In this document: piece by piece, positions 10,746 through 19,784 of the stretch
Layout: each line of letters begins with the position of its first letter
Position numbering within the stretch: the first letter of the stretch is position 1
Assembly (NCBI RefSeq): GCF_000422725.1
Contig: NZ_KE383909.1
Coordinates: forward strand, 667,178-731,177
Origin: Flavobacterium subsaxonicum WB 4.1-42 = DSM 21790
GTDB taxonomy: Bacteria; Bacteroidota; Bacteroidia; Flavobacteriales; Flavobacteriaceae
Length of the DNA stretch: 64,000 nt
Direction of reading: 5' to 3'
Translations under genes and position numbers: made by a program
The notes under the pieces: model-generated
Seen by the model: the letters and a program-made list of their open reading frames with translations, nothing else
Database searches by the model: none
Told to the model about the DNA's origin: nothing

Positions 10746-12264
10746 TTGTTGCTTGTTCTTTTACTTCATTATAGGTGTTAGATATCCAGGTATGACCCTG
10801 GCGGGCAAGTAATGCATCCGAAGCTTCTGGCCCCCAGCTTCCGGCTTCGTATTTATGTAAATTTAAAAATTTATCATTTTCCCAGGCTTCCTGAATGGTA
10901 GTTACCACATCCCAGGCTTCTTCTACCTGATCTGAGCGCATAAACAGGGTAGGGTCTCCCAACAGTGCATCCAGTATTAATGTTTCGTAAGCTTCGGGCG
11001 ATTTGGTAGAGCATGAAAAATAATCAAAAACCATCTCTGCCGGTCGTAACGAAAGCGATAAGCCAGGCTTTTTAGTCATAAACTGTAGCCTGATATCCAT
11101 TGCGGGCTGAATGTTAATAATCAGTCGGTTGGGCATCATACCTTCTTTTCCAAAAGAAAAAGTAGAATGTGGCACAGGCCTGAACGATATAACTATAGAC
11201 GATTGTTTTTCCTGCATTCTTTTACCGGTACGAACATAAAACGGCACTCCCTGCCACCTCCAGTTATCAAGGTAAAATTTCATGGCAACAAACGTTTCGG
11301 TAGTAGAATTTTCTGCCACTCCCTTTTCCTGAAGGTATCCGGAAACGGGTTTTTCTTTTACAGTGCCGTGGTCGTACTGGCCCCTTACGGTATAATGTTC
11401 TGCTTCCTGAGGTGTTATACGGCGTATGGCTTTTAGTACATCGGCCTTGCGGTTGCGTATCTCATCGGCCTGTAACGATGTTGGGGCTTCCATAGCAACC
11501 ATGGTTAATATTTGCATTATATGGTTCTGAACCATATCTTTTAATGCTCCGGTATCTTCATAAAAAGCGCCGCGATTTTCTACGCCAACTTCTTCGGCCA
11601 CTGTAATTTGTACAGAGTCGATAAAGTTACGGTTCCATAAAGGTTCAAACATGGAGTTACCAAAACGGAAAGCAAGTATATTTTGTACGGTTTCTTTACC
11701 AAGATAATGGTCTATACGATATATCTGTTCTTCCCTGAAGGTTTGAGATAATAGCTGGTTTAGTAAAATGGCCGAACTTTTATTGTAGCCAAATGGTTTT
11801 TCAATAATTATACGGTCCTGGTCCGGATTGGCTGCCAGGCCCAGTTTCTTAATATTGTTTGATAGTGTCGATATGAATGATGGCGCTATAGACAGGTAAA
11901 AAAGCCTGTTGGCACGCTCGCCAAAAGCAATATCTGTTGTATCTAACTGTACTTTTAGGTTTTGATACGATGCTTCTTCGTCTATATTATTTTGCAAATA
12001 TGTTATATGAGAAGCAAATTGCTCAAAACTCTCCTGAGAAGGTATTTTATTTCTCGAAAATTCGTTAAGGTTCTCAGCAACGTAGGCTCTAAATTTTTCA
12101 TCGCTGTTTTCCGCCCTGCCTAATGCCATTATCTTAAACTTTTCGGGCATGCGGCCGTCCAGGTAAAGATTATAAAACGCCGGGAAAAGCTTTCTTTTTG
12201 CTAAGTCGCCGGTAGCCCCGAAAATAAGGATAATGGATGGCTTTATATTTTTGACGTTACTCAT
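10729..12264 (-). CDS. zwf: glucose-6-phosphate 1-dehydrogenase
   Basis: A 511-residue protein of normal length. It oxidises glucose 6-phosphate to 6-phosphogluconolactone with NAD(P)+. The nucleotide-binding motif GATGDLAKRK is at residues 16-25, EKPFG at 155-159, and the substrate-binding RIDHYLGK at 183-190. It follows gnd by 17 bp and overlaps pgl by 17 bp, so the three oxidative pentose phosphate genes form a tight unit behind the hexulose phosphate genes. Together they make two NADPH per hexose phosphate decarboxylated, and regenerate ribulose 5-phosphate. Confidence 0.97.
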   Translation of the reverse strand: MSNVKNIKPSIILIFGATGDLAKRKLFPAFYNLYLDGRMPEKFKIMALGRAENSDEKFRAYVAENLNEFSRNKIPSQESFEQFASHITYLQNNIDEEASYQNLKVQLDTTDIAFGERANRLFYLSIAPSFISTLSNNIKKLGLAANPDQDRIIIEKPFGYNKSSAILLNQLLSQTFREEQIYRIDHYLGKETVQNILAFRFGNSMFEPLWNRNFIDSVQITVAEEVGVENRGAFYEDTGALKDMVQNHIMQILTMVAMEAPTSLQADEIRNRKADVLKAIRRITPQEAEHYTVRGQYDHGTVKEKPVSGYLQEKGVAENSTTETFVAMKFYLDNWRWQGVPFYVRTGKRMQEKQSSIVISFRPVPHSTFSFGKEGMMPNRLIINIQPAMDIRLQFMTKKPGLSLSLRPAEMVFDYFSCSTKSPEAYETLILDALLGDPTLFMRSDQVEEAWDVVTTIQEAWENDKFLNLHKYEAGSWGPEASDALLARQGHTWISNTYNEVKEQATNGNYI

Positions 12265-12281
12265 TTTATTCCATTTAAAAT

Positions 12282-13688
12282 TTAATCATTCCACTCTGTG
12301 TGAAATATGCCGGTTGCATCTGTACGTTCGTAAGTATGTGCACCAAAATAATCGCGTTGTGCCTGTATAAGGTTAGTAGGCAAATTTTGCGACCTGTAAG
12401 CATCAAAATAAGCTAAGGCGTTCATAAGGCCTGCTACGGGCAGCCCTTTTTGTACTGCAAATTGTACAGTTGTACGTATACCGGCCTGGCTGCTGTTTAA
12501 TTGGGCAGCAATAGTATCGTCTAATAATATGTTTTTAAGATCTTGATTTTTAGCGTATGCTTTTCTAAAATCTTCGAGCACTACGGCACGTATAATACAG
12601 CCACCGCGCCATATTTTTGTTACGGTTTCTAAGTTAAGGTCGTAATTATATACTTCAGATGCTGTGGTTAGCAAGGCTAACCCTTGTGCGTAGGTAATAA
12701 GTATAGAAAAATACAAAGCGTCTTTAAGCGATGCTACAGCTTCTACTATATTAACATCTGTATCTTCAGTGTTCCAGACTAATTTGGTAGCGGCTTCAAT
12801 TCGTTGGGGTTTGTTTTTAGACATATCCCTCATTGTTACGGCGGCATCTATAGTAGGCAGGGGTACCTGTAGGTCCATAGCGTTTTGAGAAGTCCATTTA
12901 CCGGTACCTTTAGATTTTGCCCAGTCTGATATTACATTGATAAGCTTCTGCCCATCAGTGTCATTTTTTTTGAGGATCTGGCCTGTAATTTCAATCAGGT
13001 ACGATTGAAGTTCGGTACCATTCCAATCGTTAAATATTGTTTGAATTGTGTTATCATCCAGGTTATAACCGCGTTTCATCAGGTCATAAACTTCAGATAT
13101 AAGCTGCATAATACCGTATTCGATACCATTGTGGGCCATCTTTACATAGTTACCGGCAGCTCCGTTACCTAAGTACTCAACACAAGGCTCTCCATCTACT
13201 TTTGCTGATATAGCTTCAAAAATAGGGCGTAGCCTTTCATAAGCCTGTTTGTCGCCACCCGGCATAAGGCTTGGGCCAAATCGGGCACCTTTTTCGCCTC
13301 CGGAAATTCCCATCCCAAAAAAGTGAATACCCAGGGCAGATAGTTCAGTAAACCTGCGGTCGGTATCGGTAAAATAAGTGTTACCGCCATCGATAATAAT
13401 ATCGCCTTTATCAAGGTAAGGTAATAAGCTCTGGATGGCACTATCTACCGGTTTTCCGGCAGGCACCAACAGCATTATTGCCCTTGGCTGCTTAATAAGT
13501 TGTACAAATTCTTCTACATCTGTAGTTGCTTTTATAGTATGTTCAGCATTGGCTTCCTGCTGTAGCGAACTGGCTTTTTCGGTATCCAAATCCAAACCTG
13601 CTACGGCAAATTTTTGGTCGGCCATGTTTAACAGCAGGTTACGGCCCATTACACCCAGGCCAACAATACCAAAATCGAATGTATTCAT
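12282..13688 (-). CDS. gnd: 6-phosphogluconate dehydrogenase, decarboxylating
   Basis: A 468-residue enzyme of the classic dimeric type. The Rossmann motif GLGVMGRNL is at residues 8-16, the substrate motif GISGGEKGARFG with LMPGG near 128-144, and the catalytic lysine region VKMAHNGIEYG near 182-192. It converts 6-phosphogluconate to ribulose 5-phosphate, CO2 and NADPH. It lies 80 bp after hxlA, and that gap contains a hairpin. Its product is the formaldehyde acceptor used by the hexulose phosphate synthase of the same cluster. Confidence 0.97.
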   Translation of the reverse strand: MNTFDFGIVGLGVMGRNLLLNMADQKFAVAGLDLDTEKASSLQQEANAEHTIKATTDVEEFVQLIKQPRAIMLLVPAGKPVDSAIQSLLPYLDKGDIIIDGGNTYFTDTDRRFTELSALGIHFFGMGISGGEKGARFGPSLMPGGDKQAYERLRPIFEAISAKVDGEPCVEYLGNGAAGNYVKMAHNGIEYGIMQLISEVYDLMKRGYNLDDNTIQTIFNDWNGTELQSYLIEITGQILKKNDTDGQKLINVISDWAKSKGTGKWTSQNAMDLQVPLPTIDAAVTMRDMSKNKPQRIEAATKLVWNTEDTDVNIVEAVASLKDALYFSILITYAQGLALLTTASEVYNYDLNLETVTKIWRGGCIIRAVVLEDFRKAYAKNQDLKNILLDDTIAAQLNSSQAGIRTTVQFAVQKGLPVAGLMNALAYFDAYRSQNLPTNLIQAQRDYFGAHTYERTDATGIFHTEWND

Positions 13689-13723
13689 AATGTAGTATCT
13701 AAAATTTATAATTGCTAAAAATT

Positions 13724-13756
13724 ATGGGCTAAAAATTGCTATAATTTTCAGCCCAT
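13724..13756 (-). promoter_or_regulatory. hairpin between hxlA and gnd
   Basis: ATGGGCT (13724-13730) pairs with AGCCCAT (13750-13756), with further AAATT/AATTT pairing inside. On the minus strand it is followed by AATTTTTAG, a weak T tract. It may partly terminate or stabilise the transcript, giving hxlBA a higher level than gnd-zwf-pgl. Confidence 0.5.
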
Positions 13757-13768
13757 AAAATTAGTAAA

Positions 13769-14410
13769 TTACTTTACACTAACACTGGCAATCGCCTCTT
13801 TTAATGCTTTAGCAGCAGCAGCAGGATCTGCAGCGCCATATATAGCACCACCAGCAACAGCTACAGTTGCACCGGCAGCAACTACATCTTTAATAGTATC
13901 GATATTTACACCACCTGCTACAGAGAAGGGTACTTTAGCTTCTATACCCTCAGTAATAAGCGTTTGTACAGAATAGCCTGCTAAAGCCTGCTCATCTAAG
14001 CCTGCGTGTAGCTCTACAAAAGCAACACCAAAAGCAGTTACCTCTTGCGCTCTTTGTACCCTGTTTTTAACGCCGATAGTATCTACCACTACTTTTCTGC
14101 CGTATTTTTTTGCAGCTTCTACAGCACCTTTAATGGTAGCATCATCTACAGACCCCATTACGGTTACTAAATCGGCGCCCGCTTTAAATGCCATTTCTGC
14201 TTCTAAAGCACCAGTATCGGCTGTTTTCATGTCGGCAAAAACTAATTTATCAGGAAAAGCTTCTTTCATAGCTGTAACAACCCTTAGGCCTTCTGCTTTA
14301 ATAAGTGGTGTGCCTAATTCTATAATATCTACGTAAGGCGCTACTTTATGTGCCAGTTCTAATGCTGCTTCGGTAGTAAGTAAATCAATTGCGACTTGTA
14401 ATTTTGTCAT
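13769..14410 (-). CDS. hxlA: 3-hexulose-6-phosphate synthase
   Basis: A 213-residue protein of the orotidine-phosphate-decarboxylase superfamily. It shows the superfamily motif DxKxxD as D60-M-K62-T-A-D65, IELGTPLIKAEG near residue 30, VDTIGV near 112 and the phosphate-binding VAGGVN and VAGGAIYGA loops. It condenses formaldehyde with ribulose 5-phosphate to give D-arabino-3-hexulose 6-phosphate (run in reverse it would release formaldehyde). It is a single-domain enzyme, not the fused form, and has hxlB 33 bp upstream. KGPDC and related ulosonate enzymes share this fold, but the adjacent hexuloisomerase makes the HPS call secure. Confidence 0.95.
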   Translation of the reverse strand: MTKLQVAIDLLTTEAALELAHKVAPYVDIIELGTPLIKAEGLRVVTAMKEAFPDKLVFADMKTADTGALEAEMAFKAGADLVTVMGSVDDATIKGAVEAAKKYGRKVVVDTIGVKNRVQRAQEVTAFGVAFVELHAGLDEQALAGYSVQTLITEGIEAKVPFSVAGGVNIDTIKDVVAAGATVAVAGGAIYGAADPAAAAKALKEAIASVSVK

Positions 14411-14443
14411 GTCTAAAAATGTTTAAAAAATTAATTATTAATA

Positions 14444-15010
14444 TTATTCGAGGTTGGCGTGTTTAGGCCACAGGTCTTCTTTTGTTAATCCGGATTCTTG
14501 CCACAGCGTCATAAAAACGCTTTCTAATAAAAACAATGTAAACTGTTCGAACAGGCTGCCTGCGTATTGGATAGAGACAGCTGTACCAAAATCTGTTTTG
14601 GTAGCAGCGTTTATAAGTACCAAATGGTTGGCTATTTCGGCAAGTTTGCTCTCTGCATCGGCAGTAATAGCAATAACCGTGGCTTTTTGTTTCTTAGCTT
14701 TTTCTGCAGCTGAGACTACTGTAGATGTTGTTCCTGAGCCCGATGCTACAAGTAACAGGTCGCCTTCAAGAATGGCAGGTGTAACAACTTCTCCCACAAC
14801 ATATACGGTATAGCCTAAATGCATAAAGCGCATAGCGGCCATTTTTAAAGCAAGGGCACTCCTGCCGGCTGCCATAACAAAAATTCGGTTGGCGGCTTTA
14901 ATTTCGTGTATCAACACATTAACCTCCTGTGGGTTTATCTCTTTTGCCAATTTTAGGTTTTCTTCTAAAATTGTATTTAAATTTTGGGTGATCAAATTAT
15001 TGGTAATCAT
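14444..15010 (-). CDS. hxlB: 6-phospho-3-hexuloisomerase
   Basis: A 188-residue single SIS-domain protein. It shows the sugar-phosphate loop FVMAAGRSALALKM near residue 45, MRFMHLGYTVYVVGE near 60-75, and the second loop VASGSGTTSTVV near 88, and ends ESVFMTLWQESGLTKEDLWP..HANLE, as in known PHI proteins. It isomerises 3-hexulose 6-phosphate to fructose 6-phosphate. It is the first gene of the cluster, preceded by a promoter and an inverted repeat at 15135-15174. Its pairing with hxlA makes the assignment stronger than the SIS domain alone would allow. Confidence 0.95.
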   Translation of the reverse strand: MITNNLITQNLNTILEENLKLAKEINPQEVNVLIHEIKAANRIFVMAAGRSALALKMAAMRFMHLGYTVYVVGEVVTPAILEGDLLLVASGSGTTSTVVSAAEKAKKQKATVIAITADAESKLAEIANHLVLINAATKTDFGTAVSIQYAGSLFEQFTLFLLESVFMTLWQESGLTKEDLWPKHANLE

Positions 15011-15134
15011 AAAGTTGTTGTTTGCTTATAGGTGTAGTATGTACAGAATATTGCTTGTGAAAATTTTCATTTATTCTACTTTAATAGATTAAATGATGCT
15101 GTGGCTAAGCCTGAAAAGTTTTATGCAATGAATG

Positions 15135-15174
15135 CTTTGCATCAATAAATGTATTATTTACTGATGCAAAGGTA
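15135..15174 (-). promoter_or_regulatory. hxlB promoter with putative operator inverted repeat
   Basis: CTTTGCATCA (15135-15144) and TGATGCAAAG (15162-15171) are perfect 10-bp inverted arms with a 17-bp spacer. On the minus strand the second arm overlaps TACCTTTG (15174-15167), a match to the TAnnTTTG -7 element. No good TTG -33 element is seen, which would suit an activator-dependent promoter. The AraC-type gene just upstream is the likely binding protein. Confidence 0.6.
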
Positions 15175-15210
15175 GGGGCGGGGTAAAGGGAAGATGTTAT
15201 ACAAACAAGA

Positions 15211-16098
15211 CTACGCGGTATAAATTTGCGCCAGTTCGTTTTGAAGTTCGGTGGGCGTTTCTTGAAGTTTTGCCCTTACAAATTTATTTAGCGCCGATGG
15301 CGAACTAAAGCCTAAGTCGAATGCGATTTCTTTATGAGACAAGTCAGAAAATAATAATTGCCTTTTAATCTCGGTAAGTATACGGTTATGGATAGCATTT
15401 ATGGCGGTTTCGCCGCAATGCTTTTTTGTTATTTCGTTAAGCTTTTTGGGGCTAATGGCGAGTTTTGAAGCATAATACTGAACGGTACGTTGGCTTTTAT
15501 ACTGCTCGTTTAGCAATTTTTTAAAACCAATATAAACATGTTGATTAGTGTCTTGTACATCATGATGCAGTACAGGATGCTGGCCATGAATGGATTCTAT
15601 TAGCCCAAGCAGGAAAATTTTGATATAAAAACGCGCCTGTTCTTTTTTTACAAGGCTTGGAGTAGTATAAATATCGTATATATTGGTTATAATAGGTATA
15701 ACCTGCTCGAATTCGTGGTTAGAAAGAGCAGTGCAATTAAGATGCGCAGCAAGGTTAACATTATAGGCACTTAGTTCGTTCTTTAAAATATCCGAGCAAA
15801 AAAGTACTTCTTCAAACAAAATAATCTTTCCGGCAAGATCATCACTCAGGTTTGATACGAAGTGTATTTGGTCAGGAAAAATAATGGATATTTTTCCGGC
15901 TTTCAGATAATGTATTTTGTCTTCAATATGCATTTCTATTTTTCCGGCTTCGACTATAATAATGCAAAAATGATCTTTTTTATGAGGATTTAAATAGGCC
16001 TTACTATTTTTTAAATCTAAATTAAAAACGCGGAATGATAAATACTTATCTTCAACTTTTTTTATGTTTTTTTTGATCTCTAAACGCTTTACATCCAT
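15211..16098 (-). CDS. AraC-family transcriptional regulator
   Basis: A 295-residue protein. The N-terminal half is a cupin-like sensor (FCIIIVEAGKIEMHI, YLKAGKISIIFPDQIHFVSNL at about residues 45-85). The last 100 residues form an AraC-type double helix-turn-helix: YYASKLAISPKKLNEITKK and then SHKEIAFDLGFSSPSALNKF. It lies on the same strand as hxlB, 200 bp upstream, and faces an inverted repeat in the hxlB promoter, so it probably controls the RuMP/pentose phosphate genes. Its ligand is unknown; formaldehyde or a sugar phosphate is a guess. Confidence 0.9.
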   Translation of the reverse strand: MDVKRLEIKKNIKKVEDKYLSFRVFNLDLKNSKAYLNPHKKDHFCIIIVEAGKIEMHIEDKIHYLKAGKISIIFPDQIHFVSNLSDDLAGKIILFEEVLFCSDILKNELSAYNVNLAAHLNCTALSNHEFEQVIPIITNIYDIYTTPSLVKKEQARFYIKIFLLGLIESIHGQHPVLHHDVQDTNQHVYIGFKKLLNEQYKSQRTVQYYASKLAISPKKLNEITKKHCGETAINAIHNRILTEIKRQLLFSDLSHKEIAFDLGFSSPSALNKFVRAKLQETPTELQNELAQIYTA

Positions 16099-16562
16099 AG
16101 GAGATTTGTATTATTATGTAGTTGGCCGCTGTCTCGATCAAGGATTTGTTTTTAAGAGACAGATGAAATTTCGATATCAAAAACAGTTTGAGTTAAGGAT
16201 ATATTCCATTTCTATTTTTAATAAAACTAAGCAATGCTAATTCAACAGCTAACATTGCTAACTGTTAAGCAGCAAATATACGGCTTGTTTTTGCCGTAAT
16301 CATTAATTAAATTGTTAGTTTAGTTAAGCTTGATTATTAACAATTTACACCTTGTAATAAATAATTTATGAAACAAAATTTATATAATTTTGTTGTTGGT
16401 AAGCATTATACATAAGTGAGTTTAGTTGTGGTAAACCAATTTTTGCTTTTTTAACCTTACCTAATTTAGAATTTGAGATAATAAGAGAAATGTTTTTGTA
16501 TAGAGAAATAACAATTTATGCCAAATAAAAAATATTGACATAATTGCTACGTTATATGATTG
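16099..16562. other. AT-rich intergenic region between divergent genes
   Basis: A 460-bp region upstream of both the AraC-type gene (minus) and the exonuclease/GIY-YIG gene (plus). It holds a short inverted repeat CTGTCTC/GAGACAG (16129-16135 and 16156-16162) near the AraC start, several TAACAATT-like repeats around 16260-16340, and TAATTTTG near 16388, a possible -7 element. No gene is supported. Confidence 0.5.
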
Positions 16563-17939
16563 ATGAAAAGGATGGAGTATGCTATTGTAGATATTGAAAC
16601 AACAGGGGGTAATGCCAGTGGCAGCCGCATTACAGAAATTGCCATAATTATACATAATGGTACCAATGTTATTGACCGTTGGGAAACCCTAATAAACCCA
16701 CAAAAAGAAATACCACTACCTATTTTTGCGCTAACCGGCATTAATAACGAGATGGTACATTATGCACCTGTTTTTGATGACGTTGCCCCAAAAATAGCCC
16801 AAATGCTAACCGGCCGCATTTTTGTGGCGCATAACGTTAACTTTGATTATTCTTTTGTAAGGCACCAGCTGGAGGAGTCCGGGTTTAAATGGACTGCCAG
16901 AAAATTGTGCACTGTGCGGGCTGCAAGAAAGGTACGGCCCGGGTTGCATTCATACAGTTTGGGCAACCTGTGCCAGGCATTAGATATACCATTACAGCAC
17001 AGGCACCGTGCCGGTGGCGATGCCAATGCTACTGCCATACTGTTTTTGCGATTACTGGAATGGGATACCGATGGAGAAATTGAAAAAATGCTTAAAAAAA
17101 CGGCTCAGGACCAACGCCTGCCTCCAAATTTACCTCCTGAAGATTTTAATCAATTACCGGAAAAGCCGGGCGTGTATTATTTTTACAACCAGGTAAAAAA
17201 GGTAGTTTATGTAGGCAAGGCCGTCAATTTAAAAAAGCGGGTAGCATCTCATTTCAGCGGACATAAAATTACGCCGCAGCGGCAGCATTTTTTGCGTGAT
17301 ATTTACAGTATCTCTTTCGAAGTTTGTGCTACAGAGCTAATGGCGTTATTGCTTGAATATGCCGAGATTAAAAAGTTATGGCCTATGTATAACAGGGCAT
17401 TAAAACGCTTTGAACCTAAATTTGGGCTATACGAATATGAAGCCCGTAACGGATATAGGTACATTGCGGTGGGTAAGGTAAATAAGTTTCAGCCCTGTAT
17501 AGAGAGTTTTAGTAATTTACATGATGCCATAAATGTGCTGCAAAAACTGGCCGCGCAGTTTGAAATTGATAACAGGTTTTGTAAATATTGTAGCCTTGCC
17601 GAAGCAGAAGGTATCCAAAAAGCAGATGTTGCAATTTTACCCGATGTTATGCAACATAATACCAAAATAGAAAATGCTATTGATTTTGTATCTAAAAACA
17701 AGCCGAGCTTTGCTATTATAGATAAAGGCCGGCATGCCGATGAGTACAGTTGTATATGGGTAGAAAATGGCCACTGTTACGGTATGGGCTACATGCCCAC
17801 AGATGTTGGGTTTACTGAACCTTTAGAAATAAAAGAATATGTAACGCCCTACAGGAGTAACCAATACATTATGCAATTAATCTATACCCATACCAATAAA
17901 TATCCGGCTAAGGTTATTACATTGCAAACCAAAGATTAA
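16563..17939 (+). CDS. DEDDh exonuclease fused to GIY-YIG endonuclease domain
   Basis: A 458-residue protein. Residues 1-165 are a DnaQ/epsilon-type 3'-5' exonuclease with all motifs: IVDIETTGG (D10, E12), AHNVNFDYSF, and HRAGGDANAT. Residues about 195-280 are a UvrC-like GIY-YIG nuclease: PGVYYFYN, VVYVGKAVNLKKRV, and ELMALLLEYAEIKKLWP, where the glutamate is expected to bind metal. The remaining 170 residues are family-specific, with CKYC near residue 345. The fusion is known in Bacteroidota and resembles E. coli Cho plus an exonuclease, so a repair role is likely. Start: TTG at 16560 precedes ATG at 16563; another ATG at 16572 is also possible. Confidence 0.88.
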   Translation: MKRMEYAIVDIETTGGNASGSRITEIAIIIHNGTNVIDRWETLINPQKEIPLPIFALTGINNEMVHYAPVFDDVAPKIAQMLTGRIFVAHNVNFDYSFVRHQLEESGFKWTARKLCTVRAARKVRPGLHSYSLGNLCQALDIPLQHRHRAGGDANATAILFLRLLEWDTDGEIEKMLKKTAQDQRLPPNLPPEDFNQLPEKPGVYYFYNQVKKVVYVGKAVNLKKRVASHFSGHKITPQRQHFLRDIYSISFEVCATELMALLLEYAEIKKLWPMYNRALKRFEPKFGLYEYEARNGYRYIAVGKVNKFQPCIESFSNLHDAINVLQKLAAQFEIDNRFCKYCSLAEAEGIQKADVAILPDVMQHNTKIENAIDFVSKNKPSFAIIDKGRHADEYSCIWVENGHCYGMGYMPTDVGFTEPLEIKEYVTPYRSNQYIMQLIYTHTNKYPAKVITLQTKD

Positions 17940-17957
17940 ATTGTTTTAGCAATAATA

Positions 17958-19511
17958 TTACCATGCAATTGGCACGTAATCTTTAAGGAATTTTCCGCAC
18001 CAGTGCTTTCCGGTATTAATGCCGTCAAATAAGGGGTCCATTACGCGGGCAGCGCCATCAACAATGTCTAACGGCGGCTGAAAATCTTCTTCCTCCTGTT
18101 TTCTTTTAGCCATTTCGGCAGGGTCTTCATCGGTAACCCAACCGGTATCAACCGCATTCATGTAAATACCTTCTTTGGCTAAAGAACCTGCTGCCGTATG
18201 CGTTAGCATATTTAACGCTGCTTTTGCCATGTTGGTATGGGGGTGCCTGTCGTCTTTAAAGCCGTAATAAAACTTACCTTCCATGGCAGAAACATTTATA
18301 ATATGTTTTTGCCCCGTAGCATCTTTTTTCATTACTTCTGCCAAACGGTTGCACAATACAAAGGGCGCAACAGAATTTACCAATTGCACCTCGATCATTT
18401 CGGTAGTTTCTATCTGGCCTAATTTTAAGCGCCAGCTGTTTGTTTTTCGTAAATCAACCTGTTGCAGGTCGGCATCCAGTTCGCCATCCGGAAAAACCTC
18501 ATTTGCCACCAGCGTAGTATCAAAAGAATAAGGTATTTGCGATAATTTTGCCGAAGCCCGTAACCCTATACCCGGCTCTGGCCCGTGCCATGTTACCGGC
18601 ATATTTTGGTTAGGCGATGCCCCGGTAGTTAATACTTTAAGTTCTTGCAGGCAATTGGTATGGTCTGATAATAAATCCTGTACCTGCTTAGGTAAAGAAT
18701 TAATTGGACACTCTTCATTCGCCATTAAATGGGCGTAAAATCCTGCCGGGCGCCTTACGGTTTGCGCAGCATTATTAATTAGGATATCCAGGCGGCCATA
18801 GGTTTGCTCTATAAAATTGCAGAAGATCTCTACACTTGGTATGTGCCTTAAATCTAACCCGTGAATTTTTAAACGGTGGCCCCATTCCATAAAATCATTT
18901 TCCTTGGCAAAACGAATTGCCGAATCTACAGGAAAGCGGGTAGTAGCTACAACTGTAGCACCGCCACGCAAAAGCATAAGGGTAATATGGTAGCCTATTT
19001 TTAAACGAGAACCTGTTACAACGGCAATTTGCCCTTTTACATTAGCTGTCTGAAAACGTTTTGCGTAATTAAAATCGCCACAATCGGTGCACATTGTATC
19101 GTAAAAATGATGCAGTTTGGTAAACTGTGTTTTGCATACATAGCAATTTCTGGGCGTTTGCAGCTCCAATTGCTCTTTAGCAGACAGATCATTAATTTCT
19201 AATAATTTAGGGGCTATAAAAATGCTGGCTTCGCGCGCCTCTCGTATACCGGTAACCTTACGGGCGGTGCGGTCTCGCTTCTCCATTTTTCGCTTGGCGG
19301 CCAATTTTCCATCTTTTTTTCTACGGGCAAGCTCATCACGATCGGGCCTCGAAAACTGTCCTGCAGCTTTAATCAGGGCTGTGCGCTGCTCTTTCGGTAT
19401 ATCAAATATCTTATCGGTATCGGTATTTAATTCGGTAAGTAAAGCAATGCATTTCTCTATTTCTTCAAAGCTTATGGCATTTGGAGTTACAAGTTCGTCC
19501 TTGGTTATCAT
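17958..19511 (-). CDS. SDR-fold protein with zinc ribbon, catalytic Tyr apparently lost
   Basis: A 517-residue protein. After a basic N-terminal region (residues 55-90 rich in K and R) comes a four-cysteine zinc ribbon (C123, C126, C141, C144) and then a Rossmann SDR domain from about residue 160. The nucleotide motif is TGSRLKIG (166-173) and [11 protein letters not shown] is present. At the usual YxxxK site the sequence is T426-N-M-A-K430, so Lys is kept but Tyr is replaced by Thr, and about 100 residues are inserted before it. Normal dehydrogenase activity is therefore doubtful. Met at 19511 is preferred because a promoter lies just upstream. The function is unknown. Confidence 0.75.
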   Translation of the reverse strand: MITKDELVTPNAISFEEIEKCIALLTELNTDTDKIFDIPKEQRTALIKAAGQFSRPDRDELARRKKDGKLAAKRKMEKRDRTARKVTGIREAREASIFIAPKLLEINDLSAKEQLELQTPRNCYVCKTQFTKLHHFYDTMCTDCGDFNYAKRFQTANVKGQIAVVTGSRLKIGYHITLMLLRGGATVVATTRFPVDSAIRFAKENDFMEWGHRLKIHGLDLRHIPSVEIFCNFIEQTYGRLDILINNAAQTVRRPAGFYAHLMANEECPINSLPKQVQDLLSDHTNCLQELKVLTTGASPNQNMPVTWHGPEPGIGLRASAKLSQIPYSFDTTLVANEVFPDGELDADLQQVDLRKTNSWRLKLGQIETTEMIEVQLVNSVAPFVLCNRLAEVMKKDATGQKHIINVSAMEGKFYYGFKDDRHPHTNMAKAALNMLTHTAAGSLAKEGIYMNAVDTGWVTDEDPAEMAKRKQEEEDFQPPLDIVDGAARVMDPLFDGINTGKHWCGKFLKDYVPIAW

Positions 19512-19548
19512 ATACATCAGGTTCAATTATGGCTAAGCTGCCGGGCTG

Positions 19549-19578
19549 CAAATATAATGCTAATAATCTGTGGTGCAA
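19549..19578 (-). promoter_or_regulatory. Bacteroidota-type promoter of the zinc-ribbon SDR gene
   Basis: On the minus strand TTG (19578-19576), a 19-bp spacer and TATATTTG (19556-19549). This is an exact fit to the TTG-N19-TAnnTTTG model, with the start codon about 38 bp downstream. Confidence 0.65.
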
Positions 19579-19662
19579 TTGCTTTTTAGCGGTACTAATA
19601 CATCTAAATAACTTTGGGTGCAGGCATTTACAAGCGTCTAATAATATGTGCTCTTAATACTA

Positions 19663-19670
19663 TAAATTTG
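19663..19670 (+). promoter_or_regulatory. possible -7 element for msrA
   Basis: TAAATTTG fits TAnnTTTG, 115 bp before the msrA ATG. No -33 TTG is evident. The leader contains GAAGGAAATTAAAAAGAG shortly before the start, an A-rich region typical of the phylum. Confidence 0.4.
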
Positions 19671-19784
19671 TATTAAATAATACCGGTACATTACAAAAAT
19701 AAGCGTGCCATTTTGTAATTTTATTATCGGATAAAACCCTTTGAAAATATAAGTTTCGAAGGAAATTAAAAAGAGAAAAATATA

